DNA of 64,000 bases, from positions 1,036,457 through 1,100,456 of the forward strand of contig NZ_JACXLC010000001.1 in assembly GCF_014705715.1 (NCBI RefSeq), in the 5' to 3' direction. This document shows, in pieces, positions 35,673 through 43,039 of the stretch (position 1 is the stretch's first letter; every line of letters begins with the position of its first letter). The notes under the pieces were generated by a model. The model saw only the letters and a list, made by a program, of their open reading frames with translations. It was not told where the DNA came from and did not search any database. This DNA comes from Erythrobacter rubeus (lineage in GTDB: Bacteria > Pseudomonadota > Alphaproteobacteria > Sphingomonadales > Sphingomonadaceae). The position numbers were made by a program, and so were the translations under genes.

Positions 35673-36788
35673 TCAGTATTCGGCTCCATGTCCGAGGGCC
35701 ATGTATTCGTCGCTCTGCATTTCGTTGAGGCGGCTTGCCGTGCGCTCGAACTCGAAGCTGCCATCGCCCGCGACGTAGAGCTCATCCGGCTCGGCCGCCG
35801 CCGTCGCGAACAGCTTCACCCGGTGCTCATACAGGGCGTCGATGAGAGTCACGAAGCGGGCGGCTTCGTTGCGTTTGTCCGGGCCCATCTGCGGGATGCC
35901 GACGATGATCACGGTATGAAACGCCCGGGCGACGGCGAGGTAATCGGGCGCGCCGCGCGCTTCTCCGCATAGGCGCTTGAAGCTGAACACGCCCACACCT
36001 TTTAGCGATTTGGGCACATGCAAAGTGCGGCTTTCGCCCACGGCCAGTTCCTCGCTCGGGACGTGTTCGGCGTCTTCGGGCGCAAAGTCGGTGAGGCGGA
36101 AGAACGCCTCGCGGACCTTGGCAGTCGCCTCGTCGCCGATTGGGGTGTGCCAGGTGGCGAGGTCCCCGATCCGGTCGAGCCGGTAGTCGGTCGGACCATT
36201 CAAACCAACCACGTCCATCTCGCTCGCGATCAAGTCGATGAAGGGCAGGAAGTGCTCGCGGTTCAGCCCATCCTTGTAGAGGTCGCGGGGAGGGCGGTTG
36301 GAGGTGGTGACAACCGTCACGCCCTGCTTGCAAATCAGCTGCGTGAACAGCCGGCTCATGATCATCGCATCGGCCGAATTGTTAACCACCATCTCATCGA
36401 AAGCGAGGCACCGGACGTCCTGAGCAATGTCTTGCGCCACATGCGGGATGGGATCGCCCGGCTCCGTCTTGCGCCAAGCGCGCATCATCGCGTGGACGTC
36501 CTGCATGAAAGCATGAAAGTGTACGCGGCGTTTCTCATCCACCTTCAGGGTTTCGTGGAACAGGTCCATCAACATGGATTTGCCGCGGCCAACTCCGCCC
36601 CACATGTAGACGCCTTGGGGACGCTCCTTCTTTCGTCCGAACAGCTGGCCGAGCAATCCACCCGGCGCCTCGGCCTCAAGCTCCTTTTGCAACGCGTCCA
36701 GCCTCACTGCGGCGGTGCGCTGATCCGGGTCTGCTCGCAGCTCGCCAGAGGATATGAGCTTCTCGTAGCGACCCAGCAGGCCGGTCAT
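35673..36788 (-). CDS. zapE: Cell division protein ZapE (AFG1-like ATPase)
   Basis: 371 residues from the ATG at 36788, which overlaps the thioesterase stop (ATGA). AAA-type P-loop ATPase; the bacterial homologue associates with FtsZ rings, the mitochondrial one (LACE1/AFG1) with protein turnover. Walker A is GGVGRGKS (about 64-71), then the RVHFHAFMQDVH block, Walker B as LAFDEMVV, and TSNRPPRDLYKDGL (sensor 1). It is grouped with sdhB and a thioesterase, a recurrent alphaproteobacterial neighbourhood near TCA-cycle genes. Length and motifs are normal. Confidence 0.93.
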   Translation of the reverse strand: MTGLLGRYEKLISSGELRADPDQRTAAVRLDALQKELEAEAPGGLLGQLFGRKKERPQGVYMWGGVGRGKSMLMDLFHETLKVDEKRRVHFHAFMQDVHAMMRAWRKTEPGDPIPHVAQDIAQDVRCLAFDEMVVNNSADAMIMSRLFTQLICKQGVTVVTTSNRPPRDLYKDGLNREHFLPFIDLIASEMDVVGLNGPTDYRLDRIGDLATWHTPIGDEATAKVREAFFRLTDFAPEDAEHVPSEELAVGESRTLHVPKSLKGVGVFSFKRLCGEARGAPDYLAVARAFHTVIIVGIPQMGPDKRNEAARFVTLIDALYEHRVKLFATAAAEPDELYVAGDGSFEFERTASRLNEMQSDEYMALGHGAEY

Positions 36789-37273
36789 TCCGCTTTCCCT
36801 GCAGGGCGGAGCTTCATCTTGCGCACGATGCCTGAATAGCTCGTCACCACGTCCTCGCCCTGGACGCATTCACCGCGCAGGAACAGCATCCGCCCCGTTT
36901 CGCGGACGATCTCCGTGACCGCATCGAGCGGACGGTCAGGGTCGCCAGCGCCGACGAACTGCGTCGAAAGCTCCACCGTCACCGATGGTCCGGCATTGCC
37001 GCTGCCGATGACATGCATCGTCGCGAACAGCGCGATATCGATCAGGCCAAGCGTGGCGGCGCCGTGGATGTTGTCGCCGAGATTGGTGTGCCGCCGCTCC
37101 GGAAACATGCGCAGCCGGCAGCGATCACCTTCGCCGCGGACCCGCAATTCACCGAGCACGGCAGTGTTGTACCTCGTCCGGTCGACAAGATTCCAGCTGT
37201 ACCAACCGGTTTCGCCGCCCGCTTCTGCTTCGGTCAAAGGATGGTAATCGAAGGGAGCGCCGTGGTCGCTCAT
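36785..37273 (-). CDS. PaaI-type hotdog thioesterase
   Basis: 162 residues of the hotdog fold. The HTNLGDNIHGAATLGLIDIALFATM region holds the HGG-like active-site helix and the catalytic Asp, and VTVELSTQFVGAGDPD is the central strand pattern of PaaI thioesterases that hydrolyse acyl-CoA esters. Substrate not determined. It is 22 bases after sdhB and overlaps zapE by 4 bases, making a sdhB-paaI-zapE operon. Confidence 0.86.
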   Translation of the reverse strand: MSDHGAPFDYHPLTEAEAGGETGWYSWNLVDRTRYNTAVLGELRVRGEGDRCRLRMFPERRHTNLGDNIHGAATLGLIDIALFATMHVIGSGNAGPSVTVELSTQFVGAGDPDRPLDAVTEIVRETGRMLFLRGECVQGEDVVTSYSGIVRKMKLRPAGKAE

Positions 37274-37295
37274 CCGGCTGCGCCTTGCACCGCGA

Positions 37296-38078
37296 TCAGA
37301 TAGCGCGTTCGGCCATCATCTTCTTGGTTTCGGCGATCGCCTTGGCCGGGCTCAGACCCTTGGGACAGACATTCGCGCAGTTCATGATCGTATGGCAGCG
37401 ATAGAGGCGGAAGGGGTCTTCCAGCGCATCGAGCCGCTCGCCCGTCATTTCGTCGCGGCTGTCCGCGAGCCAGCGATAGGCCTGAAGCAGGATCGCAGGA
37501 CCAAGGAACTTGTCCGAATTCCACCAGTAGGACGGGCAGGAAGTCGAACAGCAGGCGCACAGGATACATTCGTAAAGGCCATCGAGCTGCTCTCGCTGCT
37601 CCGGCGTCTGCAGCCGCTCTTTGCCCGACGGCGTCGGGCTGACCGTTTGCAGCCATGGGCGGATCGAGGCGTATTGCGCATAGAAGTGCGTGAAATCGGG
37701 CACCAGATCCTTGATCACGTCCATATGCGGCAGCGGCGTGATGCGAATCTCGCCTTTCAGATCCTCGATCGCGGTGGTGCAGGCGAGGCCATTCTTGCCG
37801 TTCATGTTCATGGCGCACGAACCGCAAATCCCCTCGCGGCAGGACCGGCGAAAGGTCAGCGTGGGATCGACCTCGTTCTTGATCTTGAACAGCGCATCGA
37901 GAACCATCGGGCCGCATTCATCGAGGTCGATCTCGAACTTGTCGTAACGCGGGTTCTTGCCGGTGTCGGGATCGTAGCGATACACCTTGAAGCTCTTCAC
38001 CCGCTTGGCATCGGCGGCTTTATGCACGTTGCCGTCCTTGCGGATGGTCGAGTTCTTGGGGAGGGTGAAGGTCGCCAT
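37296..38078 (-). CDS. sdhB: Succinate dehydrogenase iron-sulfur subunit
   Basis: 260 residues. It passes electrons from the flavoprotein SdhA to quinone through three clusters. Cysteine groups: [22 protein letters not shown] ([2Fe-2S]; key residues are the four Cys), [16 protein letters not shown] ([4Fe-4S]) and [15 protein letters not shown] ([3Fe-4S]). Length is normal. sdhCDA are not next to it on either side: upstream lies a divergent SDR, so SdhB is encoded apart from the rest or the rest lies elsewhere. It leads the sdhB-paaI-zapE minus-strand set. Confidence 0.97.
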   Translation of the reverse strand: MATFTLPKNSTIRKDGNVHKAADAKRVKSFKVYRYDPDTGKNPRYDKFEIDLDECGPMVLDALFKIKNEVDPTLTFRRSCREGICGSCAMNMNGKNGLACTTAIEDLKGEIRITPLPHMDVIKDLVPDFTHFYAQYASIRPWLQTVSPTPSGKERLQTPEQREQLDGLYECILCACCSTSCPSYWWNSDKFLGPAILLQAYRWLADSRDEMTGERLDALEDPFRLYRCHTIMNCANVCPKGLSPAKAIAETKKMMAERAI

Positions 38079-38108
38079 GTCAGTGTAATCCTGTGTTTGC
38101 TTGAAACC

Positions 38109-38136
38109 TATCTAACGCCTTGCGTGCGCGAGGCAA
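38109..38136 (-). promoter_or_regulatory. Possible sdhB promoter
   Basis: On the minus strand TTGCCT (38131-38136) is followed after 16 bases by TAGATA (38109-38114), about 30 bases before the sdhB ATG. It is a reasonable vegetative sigma-factor match for an alphaproteobacterium. The rest of the 226-base region to the divergent SDR gene contains nothing else that I can recognise. Confidence 0.35.
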
Positions 38137-38304
38137 GTGACCCTGTGTTGCGTCGTTTGGGACAGCGATTGAGGCTGCATCATCACCTTGCCGACACCCG
38201 GCGAGCGGCTGAGGCCCACCGGGAGGCATGGACCGCATATTACACGGTCCTGAGCGGAAACGTTTTCGAGGAACTTTGCGGGCATTTCTCCGCTTCTAGC
38301 CAGC

Positions 38305-39051
38305 ATGGACCGAGTAGGAAAACAGCAGAGCACCGTTCCCAAATCCGCCGCAATCTTCGGCAGCACCGGCGGCATCGGCACAGCGCTGTGTAGGCAGCTT
38401 TCGGATCGCGGGTGCGAGACGATTTACACCGGGTCGCGTTCGCAAACCGCGATCGGCTTGCCCGGCGAAGCACCGTTCGCTTTCGATCTCACCGATGAGG
38501 CCTCTATCGGAGCGGCGGCGGCCATGATGAAGGATAATCCGCCCGATTGGGTGATCGTCGCGACCGGGGTGCTGACGCTGGAAAGCGGTAAGGGGCCGGA
38601 ACGGACGTTCAAACGATTGGACGGCGCGACCATGGCGAAGGTGTTCGCCCTAAACACAATCGGCCCTGCATTGATCGCCAAGCACATCCTGCCGCTCATG
38701 CCGCGCGAGAAGCGTTTTGTCTTTGCCGCCATCAGTGCGCGGGTCGGTTCGATCTCTGACAACGGCCTCGGCGGATGGCATTCCTACCGCGCATCGAAAG
38801 CGGCGCTCAATATGCTGCTCAAGAACTTCGCTATCGAGTTACAGCGCACTCACAAGCACGGTGTGGTCGCCGGCCTGCATCCGGGCACGGTCGACAGCGC
38901 CTTGTCGGCGCCGTTCCAGTCGAACCTGCCCGAAGGCCAGCTGACAGAGCCGCATGAAGCCGCAGGCAATCTCATTGATGTGCTCGCCACACTCGGTCCC
39001 GAGGACAGCGGCAAGGTCTTCGATTTTGCCGGCAAGACTGTGCCTGCCTGA
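38305..39051 (+). CDS. SDR family NAD(P)-dependent oxidoreductase
   Basis: 248 residues. The coenzyme motif is FGSTGGIGTALC (GxxGGIG), and the active-site set includes AAISARVGSISDN, YRASKAALNM (YxxxK) and LHPGTVDSALS. The pattern follows the C-factor-like (CsgA) SDR branch, whose bacterial substrates are mostly unknown. The first ten residues (MDRVGKQQST) are not conserved. It stands alone, divergent from sdhB and convergent with the glycosyltransferase. Confidence 0.86.
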   Translation: MDRVGKQQSTVPKSAAIFGSTGGIGTALCRQLSDRGCETIYTGSRSQTAIGLPGEAPFAFDLTDEASIGAAAAMMKDNPPDWVIVATGVLTLESGKGPERTFKRLDGATMAKVFALNTIGPALIAKHILPLMPREKRFVFAAISARVGSISDNGLGGWHSYRASKAALNMLLKNFAIELQRTHKHGVVAGLHPGTVDSALSAPFQSNLPEGQLTEPHEAAGNLIDVLATLGPEDSGKVFDFAGKTVPA

Positions 39052-39065
39052 AATACAAGCCTGAC

Positions 39066-40175
39066 TTAAGAGCCAGACTTGATCCGCCGAACGGCCTTCA
39101 GGTGATCGACCACTTTTTGCGCGTTGGCATCGAATGCCGCGCCGGAAAACTTTTTCAGGACGGTATCCCTCGCCATCGCGCCAGCGTCTGCCAATGCATC
39201 AGGATCGCTGAGCATTTCGCAAAGCGCGCGGGCAAGATCATCGGCATTGCCCGAGCGGACTACGCGCCCGAAATCGGACCCGACCGTGATCGCCATCTCC
39301 CCGGTGTCTGCCACTATAACCGGAAGACCTGCCTGCATGGCTTCATGCGCTGCAATGCAGAACCCTTCGCGGCGCGAGGGTTGCAGGTAAAGATGCAAGC
39401 CGGACAGGAATTTGCCGGGCACGCTGACGAAACCGGCGAAGGTGATCTCGGCGATGCGTACTTCGCTCGCGGCGGAGCGCAGGTCCGCTTCATCGCCGCC
39501 GGTGCCTGCGATTGTGATCTTGATGGGCACGGGCGGCTGCCAGCCCTCGCGCTGGAGCATCAGCAGCGCCTCGATCAGGATATCGTATCCCTTGGCAGGA
39601 TGGAGCCGCCCGAGGCTGCCAACCTGGAGAGTTTCGCCCTCGCGCCACGGCCTCGCGGTCTTGGCATCAGGATTGGTTGCGAAGATCGGCCATGTCAGGC
39701 TCTGCTCCGATGGCACGCCAAGCCGTTCCCGCGTCAGCTTCGCGACCTCGTTGCTATCGGAAACCCACAGATCGGATTTCGACGCCCGCCAGCGGAGCAA
39801 GCGCTCGTTCCAGGGCTTGAGGAAAGCATTGTGCTGCCAGCTGGCAATCGGAAGATTCCGGCGGTTCGCGACGATTTGGCCAAGCAATGTTGCCCGTGTG
39901 AGCGATGTGAAAAGCGCATCCGCGCCAAGCGCGTCCACCTGCTTGTCGATCCATCGCAAGGCTGCAACGTGGTCCGTGTCACTCCCATCGCGCACGACAG
40001 GTTGCAACCCCGCTGCATGGAGCGGTGGGAGGGCTTCTCCATTTCGCCGTGACAAAGCGAGCACCGTCGTCTCGGCCCCCGCGGCATTCAGTGCCTCGAC
40101 AATGCGCGGCAAGGGCGTTTGCGCGCCGCCGCCTTCCATCGAGTTGATGACATAAGCGATCTTGAGGTCAGGCAC
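39066..40175 (-). CDS. Glycosyltransferase family 4 (GT-B) protein
   Basis: 369 residues from GTG 40175, three bases after the preceding stop, with GAGGG upstream. GT-B fold: N-terminal LKIAYVINSMEGGGAQTPL, donor-binding QVGSLGRLHPAKGYDILIEAL, and the E-x7-E-like EGFCIAAHEAMQAGLPVIVADTG motif near residue 290. GT4 enzymes use nucleotide-sugar donors to build lipopolysaccharide, exopolysaccharide or glycolipids. Preceded by a CDP-glycerol-phosphotransferase-like gene on the same strand, so it probably modifies a surface polymer. Acceptor and sugar are unknown. Confidence 0.87.
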   Translation of the reverse strand: MPDLKIAYVINSMEGGGAQTPLPRIVEALNAAGAETTVLALSRRNGEALPPLHAAGLQPVVRDGSDTDHVAALRWIDKQVDALGADALFTSLTRATLLGQIVANRRNLPIASWQHNAFLKPWNERLLRWRASKSDLWVSDSNEVAKLTRERLGVPSEQSLTWPIFATNPDAKTARPWREGETLQVGSLGRLHPAKGYDILIEALLMLQREGWQPPVPIKITIAGTGGDEADLRSAASEVRIAEITFAGFVSVPGKFLSGLHLYLQPSRREGFCIAAHEAMQAGLPVIVADTGEMAITVGSDFGRVVRSGNADDLARALCEMLSDPDALADAGAMARDTVLKKFSGAAFDANAQKVVDHLKAVRRIKSGS

Positions 40176-40177
40176 TC

Positions 40178-41377
40178 TTATGCGCCCTCGCGCTTCAGCA
40201 GATCGATAATCGCATTCGCCGCTCGCTGAGAGGACGGCACCTCGCTCAGGTCGAATGTCCGGTCGACGAGTTCCTGCTGAGCGCTGCGATATTGCGCGCC
40301 GATGCTTTCGAAAGCGGTTAGCTTGGCAGTCAATTCGGCGAGCGACCGGGCTACCGGTCCGGTTTGCTGGAACGCTGGCGGTTGTGCTCGCTCGGTGCGG
40401 ACAGCATCGGCGATATCGAGAAAAAATGCTGGTCGTGGCCGAACCAGAAACTCGTAAATCTGGCTGGATGCATCGCCAATATAGGCGTCGGCGGAGAGGG
40501 TGTAGCTCATGTCGAAGAGGCGCGGGCCGCTGGTGTCGATCAGGACATTCGCCGCACCGCGCACTTCCGGCGGGACGGGCGGAGCGGCTCGCAATCGGCG
40601 ATGCTCCGGCGAGAAGTGCCATTTCTTTTTGAAGAGCATGACGTGAGGGGCGAATATGCAGTTGAAGGTTTGGCCTTCTTCGCTCGCAAACCAGCGCAGG
40701 AGATCGGGTCCAGCATCGTACCAGCTCGAAAGATGCGGATCGAAATGCGGGTTGTAGAGGAATGTCGGGTTGCCGTTGTCGAAAAACTCTTGCCTGCGCG
40801 ACAAGTCGATTCCCTCGAACTTGGGGTAACCGACGACGGCGATTTTCTCAGGGGCGACGCCAGCGGAGATAAACTCATCCCGGAACTTGCCGCCCGAAAC
40901 CAGCAGCAGGTCAAAGCGGGTGTTGTCCCTGTGAAAGGTCACCGCCCGGTCTCCCGCGCCGTGGGGTATTTTTACAAAGAGCGGGCTTTTGGCGGGATCG
41001 ATATGACGCTTGATGCGTAAAAAGGTTCGCTCGCTGCTCACAATGACATCGCAGCTTTCGAACAGATCGGCATAGCGGCGCAGGCGCAGCAGCCGGCTAG
41101 CCGGGAAAAGCCTGTCGCCTATGTTCGCCAATGTGCCGATGACACCGCGTAGCTTCAATTCGACCCACGTCACGGTTTTTGCGGTTTCGGTGCCGATGGC
41201 GTTCTCGACGTGATTGCGCAGCGAGGGGGTGGCGTATGCGACGATCACTGCGATCCCGGCGTCGTTTTTCGCCAGTTTTGCGGCGATCCTTGCCAGATGT
41301 GCGACCTGATGGGGTGCATCATGGTTGAAAAGGAAGAGCGCACGCTGCATTGCGGGATGGTCCATAGACAGCGCCAT
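40178..41377 (-). CDS. CDP-glycerol glycerophosphotransferase-like protein
   Basis: 399 residues if started at the ATG at 41377; alternatives are TTG 41395, ATG 41365 and ATG 41350 (the last directly before the conserved QRALFLFNHD). GT-B-like fold. The conserved elements YNPHFDPHLSSWYDAGPDLL, IFAPHVMLFKKKW, LIDTSGPRLFDMSYTLSADAYIGDASSQIYEF (short parts: GDASSQ) correspond to the CDP-glycerol:poly(glycerophosphate) glycerophosphotransferase/TagF-like family, which adds phosphopolyol units to cell-surface polymers. Gram-negative members act in capsules and other phosphoglycans. Located between a GT4 gene and a divergent nucleotidyltransferase. Specificity is unknown. Confidence 0.7.
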   Translation of the reverse strand: MALSMDHPAMQRALFLFNHDAPHQVAHLARIAAKLAKNDAGIAVIVAYATPSLRNHVENAIGTETAKTVTWVELKLRGVIGTLANIGDRLFPASRLLRLRRYADLFESCDVIVSSERTFLRIKRHIDPAKSPLFVKIPHGAGDRAVTFHRDNTRFDLLLVSGGKFRDEFISAGVAPEKIAVVGYPKFEGIDLSRRQEFFDNGNPTFLYNPHFDPHLSSWYDAGPDLLRWFASEEGQTFNCIFAPHVMLFKKKWHFSPEHRRLRAAPPVPPEVRGAANVLIDTSGPRLFDMSYTLSADAYIGDASSQIYEFLVRPRPAFFLDIADAVRTERAQPPAFQQTGPVARSLAELTAKLTAFESIGAQYRSAQQELVDRTFDLSEVPSSQRAANAIIDLLKREGA

Positions 41378-41513
41378 CGCCGGTGCCAACTTCAAGAGTA
41401 CCGGCGAATGGATGGGCGGGTGGGCCCGTATGCGCGAACGATCACCCAGGTCACTGAACTCGGCCCAGGCCGGGTTCGTCGGCCCATGCTGTTAATATTG
41501 GAAGGTAAAACTT

Positions 41514-42278
41514 GTGACTCTAAGAGCGTTGGTCCTTGCTGGCTCGAGACCGGGTGTCGATTCCCTGGCTGAGAGCGAAAATGTTCCGCACAAGGCGTTG
41601 ATCGACCTTGCGGGCAAGACGATGCTCGCGCGGGTCATCTCCGCCTTGAAGGAGAGCAGCGTCGAGGAAATCCTCGTCGCGAGCAACGATCCCGAGGTAG
41701 CGCGCGCTGCGACCGAACTGGGCGCGACGCCCGTTTCCGCCGAGCAGGGGCCGAGCGCGACCGTGCTGTCAACTGTCCGGCAATTCGGCGCTCCGTTGAT
41801 CGTGACCACGTCCGACCATGGACTGCTGCAAGGCGATTGGGTCGACTTGCTGATGCACCAGACCCGCGACGGATTGGACATGGGCATCATGATGGCCAGC
41901 TGCGATCTGATCAAAGCCGAACTGCCGCACAGCAAGCGAACCTATCTGCGTTTTTCCGACGGGAATTGGTCGGGTTGCAACCTGTTCTACCTGAAAACCC
42001 CGCAAGCCGCTGCGGCCATCGAGCTGTGGAGCATGGTTGAGAAGGACCGCAAGAAGCCGTGGAAAATAGCCGCGCGCCTCGGTCCGGGCACGCTCCTGTC
42101 GATGCTGGTTGGGCGTCTTTCGGTCGGCACGGCCATCGGGCGCCTGGGCGATCAGGTCGATGCCAAGGTCGGCGTCGTTCCTGCGCCAAGCGGGCTCGCC
42201 GCGGTCGATGCGGACACCCGGCTCGACTTGGCGGATATGCGCAGCGTGCTGGAACAGCGCGAATCCCTCGCCGCATAA
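41514..42278 (+). CDS. Nucleotidyltransferase (NTP-transferase domain) protein
   Basis: 254 residues, GTG start with GAAGG upstream. GT-A-like nucleotidyltransferase: LVLAGSRPG (the G-rich NTP loop, here with S in place of a second G), HKALIDLAGKTMLARVI, and TTSDHGLL as the metal-binding Asp region. It may form a CDP- or NDP-activated polyol/sugar, and the divergent gene encodes a CDP-glycerol-type transferase, which would fit a donor-supply role. That link is inference. MobA (Moco guanylyltransferase) is a relative but Moco genes are absent here. Confidence 0.78.
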   Translation: MTLRALVLAGSRPGVDSLAESENVPHKALIDLAGKTMLARVISALKESSVEEILVASNDPEVARAATELGATPVSAEQGPSATVLSTVRQFGAPLIVTTSDHGLLQGDWVDLLMHQTRDGLDMGIMMASCDLIKAELPHSKRTYLRFSDGNWSGCNLFYLKTPQAAAAIELWSMVEKDRKKPWKIAARLGPGTLLSMLVGRLSVGTAIGRLGDQVDAKVGVVPAPSGLAAVDADTRLDLADMRSVLEQRESLAA

Positions 42279-42361
42279 CGCTCGCTTTTCATCAGAACAC
42301 TTGCGTCCGGCCGTGATGTAGGACAGCTTCTATGCCGATCGGGTAGGGGAGGACGCGGCTT

Positions 42362-42997
42362 ATGGGATTGGCCGAGTGGTACGACGCGCACATCATGCCG
42401 CGCCTCGTGACCTGTGCGTGCAGCCAGGGTCAGGTGATGAAGCGCCGCTCGCAGCTTGTGCCGCTGGCGAAAGGCGACGTGTTTGAGCTTGGCTGCGGGG
42501 GCGGCATCAATCAGCAATTCTACGATGTAAGCGCCGTGTCGAGCTATGCGGGGATTGACCCGCATGGTGGGTTGCTCGATCAGACCCGCGCAGCCGCGCA
42601 AGCGAAAGGGTGGCCCGCCGATATACGCGAGGGGGTGGGCGAAAGCATCCCGTTCCCCGATGGCTCATTCGACAATGTCGTGTGCACCTTCACGCTGTGC
42701 TCGGTCGAGGATCCCGCGCGCGTGCTATCGGAAATGCGGCGCATCTTGAGGCCGGGCGGCAGGGCGCTGTTCCTTGAGCACGGGCGAGCGCCCGATGCAG
42801 GCATTGCAAAGTGGCAGGACCGGATCGAGCCAGTCTGGAAACGTATTGCGGGCGGCTGCCATCTCACCCGGCCAATCGGGTCCGCCTTCCGCGGGGCGGG
42901 GTTCGACGTCGAACCGCTGGGCCAGGGTTACCTTCCCAAAGCGCCCAAATTCGCCGGATGGAATGAATGGGGCGTGGCGCGCAAGCCGGGGGTGTAG
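42362..42997 (+). CDS. Class I SAM-dependent methyltransferase
   Basis: 211 residues. The SAM motif is VFELGCGGGINQQFY, with acidic motif II in YAGIDPHGGLL and motif III-type region SFDNVVCTFTLCSVEDPARVLSEM. The layout resembles UbiE/PmtA-like small-molecule or lipid methyltransferases. Substrate unknown. Follows the nucleotidyltransferase after 83 bases and ends 43 bases before the rne stop on the other strand. Confidence 0.85.
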   Translation: MGLAEWYDAHIMPRLVTCACSQGQVMKRRSQLVPLAKGDVFELGCGGGINQQFYDVSAVSSYAGIDPHGGLLDQTRAAAQAKGWPADIREGVGESIPFPDGSFDNVVCTFTLCSVEDPARVLSEMRRILRPGGRALFLEHGRAPDAGIAKWQDRIEPVWKRIAGGCHLTRPIGSAFRGAGFDVEPLGQGYLPKAPKFAGWNEWGVARKPGV

Positions 42998-43039
42998 TCA
43001 CCGCCCGCCTTACGCGCCAAATCCAATCAAATCAGCCGA

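Noticed and set aside
41514..42278. MobA molybdopterin guanylyltransferase
   Set aside because: Only the general nucleotidyltransferase fold is seen, and the sole Moco-like gene (moaB) is 20 kb away.
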